A stretch of DNA of 64,000 bases from Eudorina sp. 2006-703-Eu-15 (lineage: Eukaryota > Chlorophyta > Chlorophyceae > Chlamydomonadales > Volvocaceae), in the NCBI GenBank assembly GCA_003117195.1, contig BDSI01000034.1, positions 1 through 64,000 on the forward strand. The letters run 5' to 3'. The notes under the pieces are model-generated. The model did no database searches, was not told the origin of the DNA, and saw nothing but the letters and a program-made list of their open reading frames with translations. Shown here piece after piece: positions 33,086-45,900 of the stretch. The position numbers and the translations under genes were made by a program. Each line of letters starts with the position of its first letter. The stretch's first letter is position 1.

Positions 33086-35147
33086 TTCAGCTGGCAGTGG
33101 CGCTCCGCCGGCGATGGCCTGGAGGGACTGAGTGTCCGCCGCTGCCGCCTCCACCTCCATCGCGCTGGGAGCGGCACACGGCCCGCCCACGGGCTCCGAG
33201 GGCCTGGTCACAAGCGCTGAGGCACCGCCGTCGTCCGCGGATCCCCCCACAATCCCCCCTGCAGCCATCTGCGCCGAACCCGCCCCGCCGAACCGCTCCA
33301 AGCTGCTCCGCGGATCGGCCTCCGGCGGTGGCGCACCGTAGCACAGTCCGATCCTGGCAGCCCATTCGTACCGGCCGCCGGGCACACCGGCCGGCGCCTC
33401 CACGGCACCGGGTGCTGACACGGCGTACCGCCGGCGGTACAAGTACGGCGGAGGCGGGTGGTGGTACGGATGTGGGTGGTGGTACGGGTATGGGCCGGGC
33501 GGGCCGGGAGGGTACGGGCCGGGCGGGCCTCCCGGTTGCGCGTGAGGACCCTTCAACGGGTACGGATATCGCGGGTAGGGGCGGGGGCCCCCGGGCGGAC
33601 CGAAGGGATGCCCTGGATTATGGCACGGCCACCCGCGCCTGGGGTGTGGGTGGTAGTACGGACCATGGTACGGAAAGTAGCGGCCGGCGTGCGGGTGCCC
33701 GTTCGTGCACTTGGGTGGCGTGCGGGGTTGTACGGCACCCGGGCCCGCCGGGACGGAGGCGTGTCCGCCTGCGGCCGGCACGTGGTAGCCGCACGCGGCG
33801 GCGGCGGCGGCGGCGGTGAGCTCGGCTGACGGCGGGGGCGGCAATGGGCCAGGCAACGCGGAAGGGGCATAGGCGGCTGGGGAGGCGCCGCCACCGGTCG
33901 TGGGGCCTACCACCTCGCCACCGCCCGCGGTAGAAACCCGCTCCTCTGCTGCTGCGGCGCCCTGGCCACCCATCGGCAAGTCCGCGGCTACCGAACCCGC
34001 AAACGGCGTCAGTCGCGGCTGCAGCCCGGGGCATTCACCGGCTGCTGCTACTGCGGCTACTGCTGCTGCCTCATGTGGCATCCACGATGCCTGCATCGAG
34101 GGCGCGCCGCCCAGAGACGGCTTCCCGTGTGGCGCCGGGTACTGAGACTGCAACAGCAGCCGGTGGCCCTGCTCCTGCTCGAGCTGCTGCCTCTGTTGCG
34201 GCCCCTGCTGCTGCCCGTGTTGCTGCTGCTGCTGCTGCTCCAGCTGCTGCGGGTGCGGGTGCGGGAGCGGGTGCGGGAGCGGGTGCGCGAGCTGCTGTGG
34301 CAGCCAGTCCCGGCGGCCCTGCCAGTCCGCCACCTCGGGCGCAGCCTCAGCCGCGGGCGGACACCCCACCCCGAGCGGACGCACCCAGGGGTCCCCATCC
34401 CAACCGAGCCCTGCCGCCTCCTCCACGACCTCACCAGCCTTGTCGTACAACCGGTACGGCATTGTTCTGTCCGACCTCATGGCACAAGGCCCGGCCCCGG
34501 TCGCCCCGGTCCCGGCCCAGAAGCCGCCCATCCGGCGGGTGCTGTCGGCGGCCGCAGTGACCGCCGCCGACTCCTGGGGCGGCCCCTCAAGAAAGCGCCC
34601 AGACGGCCCCGCGACCAGGCCTGCCGCCCCATCCGACGCCGCGCCCGCCCCTGAAGCCGTACACTCCAAGCTGTCAGGCTGCTGGGAGGCCAGTGACCCG
34701 GGTCGCGGCATGTCGAGCAGCAGCAGGTCTCGCCAACCGAGGTGGGGGGCACCGCCGCCGCCGCCGCCGCCGCCACTGCCGTCTCTAAGGCCCTGGTGCA
34801 GGGGAGGGGAAGGCGCAGTAGCCGCCGGGGGAGGCACCGCGCCGCCGCCGCCGCCGCAGCTGGCGAACCGCCGCGCACCGAGGCCCCCGTTGGGGTCGAG
34901 GCCGGGTCCAGGTCCAGGACCCAGCGCCTGCAGCGCCGGCTGGTCTGCCGGTTGGTCCGGGTCACTGCCGCTGCTGGTGCCGCTGCCGATGGCGTTCATG
35001 CCGGTGGGCGCTGCCCCTCCCCAGCTGCCGAACTCACGCGCGGCGCGGTGGCGGCTCAGGAGCGCTGGATCCACCTCGGCGTGTGAGTGCAGCTGCGCTG
35101 CGTCGCTTTCGAACCGCGGCTGCGGCTGCGGCTGCACCTGCTGCGGC

Positions 35148-35201
<54 letters not shown>

Positions 35202-38180
35202 AACTGCAGCAAGCCGTCAAAGGATGGCCGCAAGGAGGCCTGTTGCGGTTGCCGCTGCTGCGGCGCCTGCTGCAAGCGCTGCGCCGGCGGCAGCTGCAGC
35301 TGGCCTGCAGCCTGACACGGTGCATGCTGCTGCGGCTGTAGCAGCGGCGGCAGCGGCAGCAGCAGCGGTGGCTGCTCGCGCAACTCCGCGAGCTGTGCTT
35401 CCGCCGCCCCGACCGAGGACCGCGACAGTCCCCCGGGTCCGCCGCCGCTGTGGACCCCCAGACGACCCGGCGCCGACTGCGGCGGTGTCCGCAGCGTCAA
35501 CTGCCCCGACGGCGTCGCTTCGGGCGAGGGCCATCCGAGCGCGACGGCCGGCCCGCCGCCGACGCCGCCGACGCTACTGCTCCGCGCGCCAACCGCATAG
35601 GAGTCAGCCCCCGGCGCCGCAGCGGCTGAGGCGCCATGGCCGGGCGCGGGGCCTCGGATTACAGCACCGCCGCCGCCGCCGAGCGGCGTGTCGGCGCCGG
35701 GGCCAGCGACGCCTCCGACGGCTTTGGCCGGGGTCCCGTCGGTCGTTCCTGCAGCGGCAGCTGTCCTCAGGAAGCCCTCCCACTGCACCAGCGGGATGTC
35801 TTCAAGGGTGGCTGAGGATGGGAAGTTCGCGGCGCCGCCCAGGCCGCCCACGGTGTGGCACCCGGCTCCCGCACAGGCTGCTGTACCGGGCCCGACCTCG
35901 GCCCTGGCCCCGCCCGGGATCTCGCCGCTGTGGGGTAAGAAGCGGGACGCGAACGGCGCGCGGGGCGCGAATGGTCCCGGGGCGCCGAACAGGCTTTGCG
36001 CCGCTGCCGATATCTCGTGTGGGGCAGGGAGCCGGCCCGCCCCGTCGTCGAGTGTGGCGTGCAGCAGCTGCTGCTGGAGCTGCTGCTGCTGGAAGTGCTG
36101 CTGAAAGTGGTGCTGCTGGGACTGTTCCGAGTCCAGGTCCATGGGCGCATACGCTAGGTTCCCGAGGTCGCCGACGCCACCTCCGCTGTCGGCGACTCCG
36201 TCGGCGTCCGGGGCGCCTGGTCCGGCCTCGTCGGTCGCCAAGGCATACATGGTAGCGGCGGCGGTGGCGGCGGCGGTGGCCCCCCGCGGCGGTGGTTGCG
36301 GTTGCGGTTGCGGTTGCTGGGCTGGCGGCGGCGCCGCCGCGGTTTTCGACCGCACCACCCTGCCGGCTGTGTTTCGGGCTTTCGCTGCCTCCAACTCCAA
36401 CTCCACCTCGCCTCCGCTGGCCTCGACTGGGGGCCCAGCCCAGGCCTTGCGTTGCTGCCCGCCCTTGGCGCTGGTCTGGGTGTGGCCGCTGCTGCCACCG
36501 TCGCTTCTGTTGTTGTTCATGGTGTTTCTGCCGCCCTGGTTCTTGTCCTTTTTGATGACGATGGTCATGGTGGTGGTCGTGGGGTTGGGGGCGGGCGTGG
36601 CTGGCGCGCCGTTGCCGTGGCCATTGTCGTTACCGTTGCCGTTGGGTTCCCCGGGGCGCCTGCGGCGCTGCCTGGCCTTCCCCGTGAAGACGGGAAGACC
36701 GTGGCGCTCCAGCCAGGCCCCCAACGTCTCGCCGGTGGCAACCACTCGGATGCTCCGATACCACTTGGCCATCAAGGAGCCCCCCAGCTGCGGCGGGTAG
36801 AGGCGGTCCGGCCGAGGGCCAGGGAGATTCCATGGGTACGACATGGGCACGGCATGGGTACGGCAAGAAATCATCAGGTGCGATAGCAGGTGCACGCATG
36901 TACATGTTGAGGTGTTTCTACCTGTAGTGGAACAGAAGAAAAGAATGTACTCTCAACCTGGCATCGGCAGTCACCCAGCATGTCATGATTCACGTGCGTG
37001 TGCGTGCACACACACATCTTACCTTTTCGAACTTGCTCCTGCTCACGAAGGTCCCGCCGGTGAAGACGCACTCAACGCCCAGCATGTATCTGTCGGGGTG
37101 GAACATGCCGTACGTTACGGTGGCCCTGTCCGCAGCCCCGGACTCGTCCGCCGCCCCTGAGCCGGGCGGGGAACCCCCGGGGGCGCAGGCGTCGGGTCCC
37201 TCAGGAGGCGCTCCAGGGGCGTGGGGCGGCGCCACCGCCGCCGGGAGCTGTGGATCGGCGTCCCGGCCCCGTTTCTTCTCCTCCAGCGGAGGGTACAGCG
37301 GCAGCGGCGGCGGCGGCCGTGGCGCCTGCGCCGGCTCCCGCGCGTGGCCCTGCTGCTGCTGTTGTTGCTGCTGGTCCCGCTGCTGGTCCCGTTGCTGCAT
37401 CCGCACCTGGTGCAGCACCTGCTGTTCGAAGTGCTGGTGCCTGGAGGCGGTGGGGCCGACCATGACTTGGACGGGTGGCGGCAGTCGCGGGTTGCTGGGC
37501 GCTGGGTCAGCGCCGTCGCCGGCGGGGGCGGCAGTGTCAGCGGTCGCAGCGGCGGGCGGGGGCGCGGGTGCGGGCATGGGTCGGAGATTCCGCGCTGCGC
37601 CACCCGCTGCGTCAACCGCCGGCAGATCTGGTCTCGGCTGCCAGTCCGCAGCAGGTCCCTGATGGCTACTGGAGGGTGGGCAGTCGAGGCCCGCGCCCGT
37701 GCCAACCACCGACGGGCCCGGCCCCCTTTCAAACGCTTCGCCGCCGCCGCCGCTGACGCCGCCGCCGCCGCCTGCAACCTTCGCCATGCCGCCGGTGTTC
37801 CCGGCGCCCGCCGGCGTGGCCGGTTGCCTCAGGCCCGGGGAGTACGGACCCGGGGCGTCGGGGGCCGATACCTTAGCAACGGTGACGATGGCGGTACTGG
37901 AGGTAATGCCCGGGAACAGAGAGTTGGTTGGCGACGCGGTCGAGTCACGCGTTGCGGGGAGCTCGGGACCATTGGGGGTTCCCACGGACGCGGACGCGGA
38001 CGCGGACGCGGCGCTGCCGGCATCGCTGCCAGCGGCGACAGGCGCGGGGTGGTCCACCCTCGGGTAGGGAGTCGATTGCTGGGAAGCTAACGGCAAATGG
38101 TGTGAGTAGGGGTGCTGCAGCATTTCGGTTTCGGCGTATTCTGAAGCAAGCTCGCCGGACAAGTGTCGGCAGGCGACCAT
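31925..38180 (-). CDS. VARL/RegA-like (SAND-type) putative transcription factor, very long and Gln-rich
   Basis: Exon 38180-37023 joins in phase to exon 36787-31925 across a 235-base GT-AG intron, giving about 2006 residues. The join rebuilds a SAND-like core: YMLGVECVFTGGTFVSRSKF, then EK from exon 1, and LGGSLMAKWYRSIRV...ETLGAWLERHGLPV from exon 2. This matches the DNA-binding VARL domain of volvocine RegA-like proteins, near residues 360-410. A basic GKARQRRRRPG patch, a possible nuclear signal, follows. The rest is low complexity: polyGln (about 35150-35200), Gly/Pro/Tyr-rich (33400-33700), and Pro-His-Gln repeats (32580-32720). The protein ends with an acidic/hydrophobic VDLDALLASF, which resembles an activation segment. 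The first in-frame ATG is 38180; the frame is open to 38249, so an upstream exon is possible. Which RLS paralogue this is cannot be said. Confidence 0.72.
32580..32770. repeat. in-frame minisatellite encoding Pro-His-Gln repeats
   Basis: Units of GGTGCGGCT and GGTGCGGCTGCT on the plus strand encode His-Gln-Pro runs in the minus-strand VARL-type protein, just before its C-terminal tail. Length variation here would keep the frame. Confidence 0.8.
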
Positions 38181-38249
38181 CGGCGCCGAGAAGCCTGTGC
38201 CCGCCACATTAGCCGGCCGCTCCTGCGGAAGGCTCCCTGTTGTTGGCAC

Positions 38250-39670
38250 GCATTACAAAATGACGCGCGTCGTGAGTTAAGAGGGCTCCTTGCGAAACGA
38301 AACAGTCATTTCAAGCAACCAGTATAGCAACGAAATCAGGCCCCGCGACACTTCACCAGTGAAGTGATGGTGCTATGAGAACCGGAAAATGGGAACGATA
38401 TTCTACAACTGGTTGCATCAGCGCTCGCAGACCCTCGACAGGTAGCAACCTCTATGTGCTTCGTTGCCCGAGCATTCGCTTCCAGCAAGCGCACATACAA
38501 GGCACAGGGTTCAAACATCAGGGCAAGATAATGTCATGATGCATTAAAAAAGAAGGGCACCGCGACGCGCTTTTGTCGACTACACTACCCCTCGGAACCC
38601 CATCCGTCAGCGCAGGCGCTGAACACCTACCATAGTAACTGTGCATGATATCGTAAGATCTACTCACGCGGCCCACAATAGGCTCGCCAGGCTTCACAGT
38701 GTCGCACACGAGTCAGGGAATCAACACAATGCACCTATATTCACCAGAAAACTGACCCTGGTTTGCAGCAAAAAATAGTTTGTAGCGACTTGATATTTCG
38801 GAATGACCAGGAGTGGTCCATTTGGTAAGTGCCGCAACGAGGCCGCGTAAGCAAAGCACGAAGCATCATGCAGCTGCTTCAGACAATTTAACAGCAATAT
38901 TGAAATCGCAGGACAAAATTATCATCAGGCGTTAGATATGCAGATAGATTGCCTCCGACGTACAACTACACCATATTTGGCCGACTTCACCGTGCTGCTC
39001 CCCGGACGATAGGCTTCTAACACTCAAGCATAGTGACGGGCTTTAATTATTAAGGCGCGGTCGGTATGATGAATGCAGCGACCAAGTCGTTCGCAATCCG
39101 CCGACAGCTCGTATCATAAAGCTTTCAATGTCACGGAACGGTAAATGACAACAAAATAAAACGAGTGTATCTTCCCATTCTAACAGGAAACGCTGATATG
39201 TTCCTGAAAAGCGTTGTCTACAAAGGAGGTTGCGAGCCTCAGCTGCTTGCAGTCATTATTCAAAGCCCACAACCGTCACGCCCATGCAATCAGGAAGAGG
39301 TCATCGGCCCATTGCATTACGTGGTTACCCTTAACGCACACTAGTTACGTCTCGTCCAAAGCGCCGTTGCCGGCACAAATGCCGACATTGGACATGTGTG
39401 CCTTGAACGCATGAGTTCCTTACAAAGCTTCATAGCTGTCATGAAAGAGCGACACGGTCAGGATGTCGTGAGTGTTGGTGCAATACGGACGAACAATACC
39501 CCCGGACGAGAAACACTTGGACGATTACATTACTCTCATTTTACTCTATGTCCTTAGATTCATCAAACAAAAAACATATTCATACATGAAGAAAATATAG
39601 TATACTCGGAGACTCGTAATTTTACAATTTTATAATTTTAGCGGCGAGGTCGCGCGACCTCCCTTGACCT
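38250..39670. other. intergenic/upstream of the VARL-type gene
   Basis: This region is lower in GC and has no supported ORF. It should contain the promoter and any upstream exon of the minus-strand VARL-type gene. From 39530 to 39640 the sequence is notably AT-rich. Confidence 0.45.
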
Positions 39671-39968
39671 CACAACGACAAGCGAGACAAAGCTAAGTTT
39701 GCTCAACGGCCTCGTTTGCGGCGTCCACGTTGTTGATGGCGCCGACCGAGGGCGCGTTCGTGCCCTCGGTGCCCTGCGACTCCATCTGCTCAACTTCATC
39801 CAAAGCCGCAAGCTCCTCAGCTGTCCTCTGGCTGCACGACCAGCATTTCCTTGTAATGGAATACGATTGGCTTCACGCTGGCTGCGCCCTGCGTCGATCT
39901 CGGCGCGTGCGACGCGGCTTGCGCGGTGCGGAATCCTTCCGGCCTGGTGGACGTCCGCGCTTTGCCAT
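39671..39968 (-). pseudogene. AT-hook-containing fragment, probably frameshifted
   Basis: From ATG 39968 the minus frame reads MAKRGRPPGRKDSAPRKPRR and ends after about 30 residues. KRGRPPGRK is a canonical AT-hook (Arg-Gly-Arg-Pro core), which binds the minor groove of AT-rich DNA. Further downstream another frame gives RTAEELAALDEVEQMESQGT, an acidic tail, and NNVDAANEAVEQT before TAG. The middle stretch does not stay in one frame and no intron of usable length separates the parts. It is probably a decayed gene or mobile-element remnant. Such AT-hook openings occur in transposon, viral and chromatin proteins, so origin is open. Confidence 0.4.
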
Positions 39969-39989
39969 AATGAAAGAATAAAATGGTAA

Positions 39990-41049
39990 ACAAGATCTCT
40001 GGAAAACAGTGCGCAAATTGCTGCCCATATGCAATAGGGCCCAACATACTAAAATAGGCTAAAATTCCAAAAATTCCGCAGAAGCTAAAAACTGTTACTC
40101 ATACATGAAGAAAAGTCCGCGCTCGTCGTCGAAAAAGCTGACGTATCAGCTTGGTTAAGAACGCTGCAATCAATTGCTGAGTTGATAACCAATATTTTGT
40201 TTTTACTTTAAAGTCCTCGCTGCAGGGTCCTTGCAACAAAAAGTTTTACTTTGCGCTGCAGACGGAGGGTACGGCAAATCCAACCGGCCAGCCGCGCAAG
40301 CGGGTCGAACACTTGCCCTACGGTGGGGCCGGTCCTTCAATGCAGTCCACCTGAACCGCAAAGGACAGCACTCAGCAAGCTGTAGCAACGCCGTGCGCGA
40401 AGCAGCTTGGGCCGTCCAACCGCGGAAAACGACCGAATACCCTCACAGCGCATTATGCCCCGATGGTGCTCCCCAGTGCTTGGCTGTGACAGCATCCTCT
40501 TGTGTGTGTCTAAGGCATTCACCCCTCGGTTATGAGAGGTTCAGGAGCCAAAAAGAGGCCCGTCATTCGTTGCCGGAGAGGGCCGTCATCCGTTGGCGCC
40601 CCGCGCCCCTCCGTCGGCAGTGCTAGGATGCGGCGAAAATGATTGTTGGCGGATGAAACAATCCACAGCCTGAGGCCAGGTGGGTCCGGTCGCGGTCAGT
40701 CCGGGGAGTTCATTCCCCCAGCCCGATCTCGGCACCAGCGGGAACTCCGCCCACAGCCCGGGGTGCACCACGGGCCCCCTCTGTTCCCCAACGGGTCCCG
40801 GGGGCCATGCGGCCGTGCTTAGGGCAAGATAAGATGTGGCGTCCCTGTGCCCCGACAGAGCGTTCTGGCCCTCCGCCCCTCCCCCTCCCCTCCCTTCCGG
40901 TCCGAGGTCCGAGCGAGCCGCCCTGCCCTGCCCTGCGCTGCACCGCGAGCCGCGCTCCTCACCCCAACCCCAACCTCCTGCTCTGGGAGATGGCCTCTGG
41001 ACGTCCGTCACACCCAGGCCGCGACCCCACGGGTGCCACGTGTCCGGAC
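39990..41049. other. intergenic, no supported gene
   Basis: Short ORFs on both strands (for example 40231-40626 plus and 40586-41095 minus) have no recognised motifs or splice partners. Confidence 0.4.
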
Positions 41050-41347
41050 CACATGGGACATGGCTCACATGCCCACATGGCTCACATGCCCACATGGCTC
41101 ACATGCCCACATGGCTCACATGCCCACATGGCTCACATGCCCACATGGCTCACATGCCCACATGGCTCACATGCCCACATGGCTCACATGCCCACATGGC
41201 TCACATGCCCACATGGCTCACATGCCCACATGCCACATGCTCACATGCCCACATGGCTCACATGCCCACATGGCTCACATGCCCACATGGCTCACATGCC
41301 CACATGGCTCACATGCCCACATGGCTCACATGCCCACATGACTCACG
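41050..41347. repeat. 17-bp minisatellite, about 17 copies
   Basis: The unit CATGGCTCACATGCCCA is tandemly repeated, with one irregular stretch at 41229-41245 (CATGCCACATGCTCACATGC). As 17 is not a multiple of three, ORFs through it read a 17-residue period (HMAHMPTWLTCPHGSHA), which is not evidence of a protein. Confidence 0.95.
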
Positions 41348-42994
41348 TGGGGGGCGACGCGGTTGTGGCCGAGCACGTGCTCGGCCTTGCTCTGCCCTTA
41401 TCTGTGCACTCCTCCCCACCGCAGTCCGCACTGCTGGCGGTGCGTGACGGCGCGAAGGGAAAACAGCACAGCACGCGTGCGCCTCGAGCACAGGAAGTAC
41501 CTCGCAGCTCCTCAGGCGTGCGTGCGTTTGGGGGGACGAAGCTCGAGGGTTAGCCCGGATTCTTGCGAAACCCTTGTGGCACAAGGGCCCTCCTTGCGAC
41601 GTGGCGAGGCACGCCCGCTTACGGTACCTGCGCGCAGCTCGCGGTAGCGGTCCTTCGCGGGGCGGCCGAGGCCACTGCCCGCGATACCCGGCCCCCTGAG
41701 CAAGGGCACATCGTGTTCCTCGGGTCTGGGTATGGCCGTATGGGTAGTTGCACAGGTATGGGATGTATGGGGTTATGCATCCCAAACCACGTAACACACG
41801 CTACATGTTGTGGTGAGTAACGTGGGCCTGGGCGGTTCGGGCGGGTTTCCCACTTAACACACTTCGGGAACCTCGTGCTTGAGGGACGACGGACGAGGCG
41901 CCTCACGTTGCGGCCGCAGCCCCGTGGCCTCAGTCTGATGACGGATGACTCCAAACCCTACATCCTGGACCTGGACCTCCAGTGCAGCCCGTCGCGAGTG
42001 GCGCGGTGGCCCGCTAGGACACCTTCGCCTTTGCTTTTGCCTTTGCTGGGTGGAGTCAACCGCTAATCCGCACGCAGAGCCCCTTCACCCCACCGTGCCT
42101 GTTCATGTGCAAGCAGAGTCAGAGTACCAACGCCGTGCCTGTTCATGTGCAAGCAGAGTACCAACGCGCTGCGCCCCTTCACCTACCAACGGACACACGG
42201 GTGCCGCGTCCGGCCGCCTGGGGCTGGTAACCGCCGGCCCCGCCATCACAGAGCACGCCCGGTGTTGAACGGTTCCTAGCGCCCCCAACAACAGCTCGCA
42301 GTACCGTATCATGCAGCAGGACCGTCACCACACAGCGCCGCCCCAAGCAGTCGCGTGGCAACACAATGATCAGTCCTAACCCCCCCTCAACCTAGCTACC
42401 CACGTACAAACACGCAGCCAAAAATTTGATGCAGGTGCCATTTCACGAGGCAGTAACGTACGCAAGAGCCTGTCAGTCCTCCAGAGGCGACCTACGTGCC
42501 AACAGCACGAGGTCGCCCGCCACTACCCACGGCGACGCGGCATACAGCCATACACACGGCGGAGCGTCCTCAGTGGCAGCGAATGACCACCATCATATTT
42601 GTTGCCCGCACGCCCCCCCCATCACGAAATCACTGCATGCTCCGCAAACCCCAAGACTGCGGCATGCTCCGCAAACCCCAAGACTGCGACAGGCAGGTTA
42701 ACTTAAGAATATCAACGACGCAACCAGCTGGGGTCGGCCACCCGGTGGTGGCCACCCGGTGGTTCGCTACCGGGCTCCCTCCAGGCGTCATGGCCCGACG
42801 TCCGCCACGTTCAGGCGCCCCGCCGGTGACCGCCCCAGCAGCAGTCAAACCCCCAGGTCTCCAACGCCGGCCGCCCTGGGGCCCCGCCGCCGCTTCTGCC
42901 GCCACCGCCACCGTCGTCGTCGGTCATAGCTCACGCGACCCGAGGGGCAGAGGCCTCACAACCCCGGGTGCGGGCAGAGGTCCCACAGCCCCTC
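41348..42994. other. 3' flank of the sulfotransferase gene, small repeats only
   Basis: No gene is supported. A dispersed repeat B copy lies at 41823-41868. A 27-bp direct repeat (GCATGCTCCGCAAACCCCAA...) lies at 42635-42688, and a CCTGTTCATGTGCAAGCAGA duplication at about 42096 and 42137. Confidence 0.5.
41823..41868 (+). repeat. dispersed repeat B, diverged copy
   Basis: GTGGGCCTGGGCGGTTCGGG + CGGGTTTCCCACTTAACACAC resembles 30737-30780 and, more distantly, the GGGCGGGTCTCTTCTTTAAA copies. Confidence 0.5.
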
Positions 42995-45900
42995 TCAGTC
43001 CCAGTTCTTAACGAAATTGGGGTCCTGCATCAGCTCCGCCAGGCGCCGGTTGTACCTGCGGTTGGTTGCAGTTGGGGTGAAGGAACAGGCCGCGGGGCGG
43101 GGCGGAGCGGGGCGGGGCCGACAGGGGTCCGAGGAGGGGTCCGAGGAGGGTAGCACTTCCCGGTTACCAAAATGGGTTCGCGCCTTGCCTTTCTTGGCAA
43201 TCAGATCAGAGCTCGCGTGCCAAATAAGGTCAGGTCAAGTCAATTGAGGAAGTCAGTTTTTCCTCGTAGCTTTCGCAAATCGTCGAGCTCCGCTTACGCG
43301 GGCGGGCGGAAGCGTGGGCAGGGGGGTTCAACGCTGTGTGACGACGCTGTGTGGCGGCGCTGTGTCCCAGGGGCAAAACGCGCTAACCATCCACGCAACG
43401 GCGGAGCACCACCGTTCGCGCAACTGTCCGGCAGCACTACGTGCGCCACCACCCGGCCCCTCCAACCCAATTCCACCAACGAAGCCAAGACAGCGAAGAC
43501 AGCGAAACCGCAAAACCTCCAACGGCGCCTTTCCCACCTCCCCGACCCCCGAACCCCGACCGGTTGAGCCCACTCACGGCGCGTAGAAATCCGCGAGCTC
43601 CTTCCGGATCGCGTTCGACATGGGCGGGCGCCCGCCACCCGCCGCGCCGCCGCCCTGCCGCTTTCCCCGCGGCTTCTCCTGCGCCTCTAGTGCGGCCTTG
43701 CGATTGATCTCGAACCGGGACTCGAGCCCCCTCTCACCCTCCAGCAGCAGCTTGCGGATCTCGGTCCACAACCTGCGGGGGTGGCCGGCGGGGGACGTCG
43801 GGGAGTGGTCAGGCGCGCACCCCGGCGGGGCTCAGTGCACTGCGCACTGGGTGCGGCATCGGGATGCGGCCTCGGTACCAGCACCTAGCACCCCCCCCCC
43901 GCCCCGAGGTCCGGACACACACACCCCCGCTGTCCCCCGCTGTTCATCGCATAATTTTCGTTTGCGGGTCAGGCAAAACTCCGGAATGGGTTCGGCTTGA
44001 GCTGACCTACTCTGTCATCAACCCCCTAGCAAGCCGAACGCCATAATGGCCCCACCCCCACCCCACGCCAGTCGCCCAACTCCGACCTCCACACCAACTT
44101 TCCCAGACTGCTGAATTCACAACGACCCCAACGACCGCGCCACCACCTCATCCGCCACTCCCGCACAGCGTGTCCCCCGAACCACACGCGACGCGGCTGC
44201 CGTACTTGTCGTCCACGGGCGCCTTCATGGCCTCCGCGGCCTGCTCGGGGGTGGTGGCCTTGCCCAGCTTCTCCATCATCGTGTGGTAGTCGATGGCGGA
44301 GGCGTCCAGGCCCAGCCACTCCAACACCCTGCCGTACACGTCCACGGGGTCGGCGAAGTAGTCTTCGGAGCGGAGCACCAGGATGTCCTTCCGGTCGAAG
44401 AACTTGAGCCAGATCTCCAACCACACCGAGTAGAGGCCGCGCAGGAGCTGCGGGCGGGTAATGGGTAATGGGTAATGGGTAATGGGTGTGGGGTTCAGGG
44501 ACGGGCACAGAGGACACGGTGACGGGGAGAAGCCACACCGGGGACGGGGACGGGGCATGTGGAGGCGGCAGTGCTGCGCGCAACGGACACGCGCGCGTTG
44601 TCCGTGCGGGGGAGAGGTCTAGGGCTGGGAGAGGTGCGGGCGCCGTGACAGAGGCGAGTTGGAGGACAAGAGACGGGTGAGCTCGGTGACCTCAGCGGGG
44701 CTGCACCAGTCCTTTACACAATCTGTACATTACACACACAAATAACGGTTACTTTTAATGAATGACGGTTACATGATCACAAGTGATGTCTACATACCTA
44801 AGTGTGTCTGTGAGCGCGAGAGTGTGTGCGTATGTGTTTTCACCAGCTGATGGACCGCCTCCGCAAATCCATATCCCCAAACGTGTGGCAGTAGTATCAG
44901 ATGTATGTGGCGATTGTCAGGCTGTTCTCAACCCCCTCTCTCCCCGCCCCCAAATACACGCACACAAGAGTCCGCATATGGCGCCCCACTCATGAAGCGG
45001 TGGATGGTCAGGGGCTGTTGCCGTACAGATCAGTTCAGCGGACGGTGGACCCACCACCGCCAGCCAACCCATGTTGCAGCGCACGTAGGGTGGTGCCCGA
45101 CGTCAATACCGGGTATGGGTGCCCACGCGAGTATCCGGTGTATCCGGTGTTGAGGTCGCTCTGCATTCCGACTTTCCGAGCGGGCGCCGTCACCCCAACG
45201 CTCACACGCCCCGCTCGCGCTCGACCCCACCCGCAGCAACCGGTACGACTCGTTACCGATCGCGCCGAAATCAACTAAATGAAAGCTTACTCCGCAGAGC
45301 ACATAAAATACCTCAAAAGATATCTTGTTTGATGTCTCCACGATTGCTTTTGTCCCGCGACCATGACTAACGTGTACCCAAAGGTTCAGGGCGTACCAGG
45401 GTGTACTAGCCAGACGTGCGGTACAGGTCCGGAACCAGGTCGACGCCGCCATTGAGGCTGCTGTATCCAAGAGGTAATTATTACTCATCGTTCTGTGGAA
45501 GTCATCGGTCTCTGCCGCGCTGTCGTAATATTCACGATACCCTTGCGCGTTTGCCATCATATTCCAGACGGACATAATCAGCAAAGCGTTGCATGTAATT
45601 CATCCTCAAGAAGTGCATGAACCCGAAACTCGGCTCCTGAGATTAAAGTGGTGCTGACCTGGGTTGCCCGATCAGGACATAGCAGCTGGGAACCAGGTGT
45701 GAATTATATCCCTGACACGTAAAACATTGTGCGCTTTCAATCGAAAAATTAAAATGAAAATTGGCGCTACAGCAACTTATTCTGCTTACTCAGGTTGCGT
45801 ACTCAGGCGTCCTGCCCAAACGTCGCACCTGGTCCGCGTGGAAGTACAGCCGCTCCTCCGTCAGGCCCCAGGTCTCGAAGTGCAGAATGCAGCCGATGGC

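Noticed and set aside
32566..36886. Several long plus-strand ORFs rich in Ala, Leu or Arg
   Set aside because: Antisense shadows of the VARL-type exon; composition mirrors CAG/CTG and GCC repeats.
40807..41553. ORFs with a 17-residue HMAHMPTWLTCP period in all plus frames
   Set aside because: Reading of the 17-bp minisatellite; all frames stay open because the unit lacks stops.
44455..44489. Telomere-like repeat
   Set aside because: GTAATGG is not the TTTTAGGG or TTTAGGG telomere unit of these algae and is only a short intronic array.
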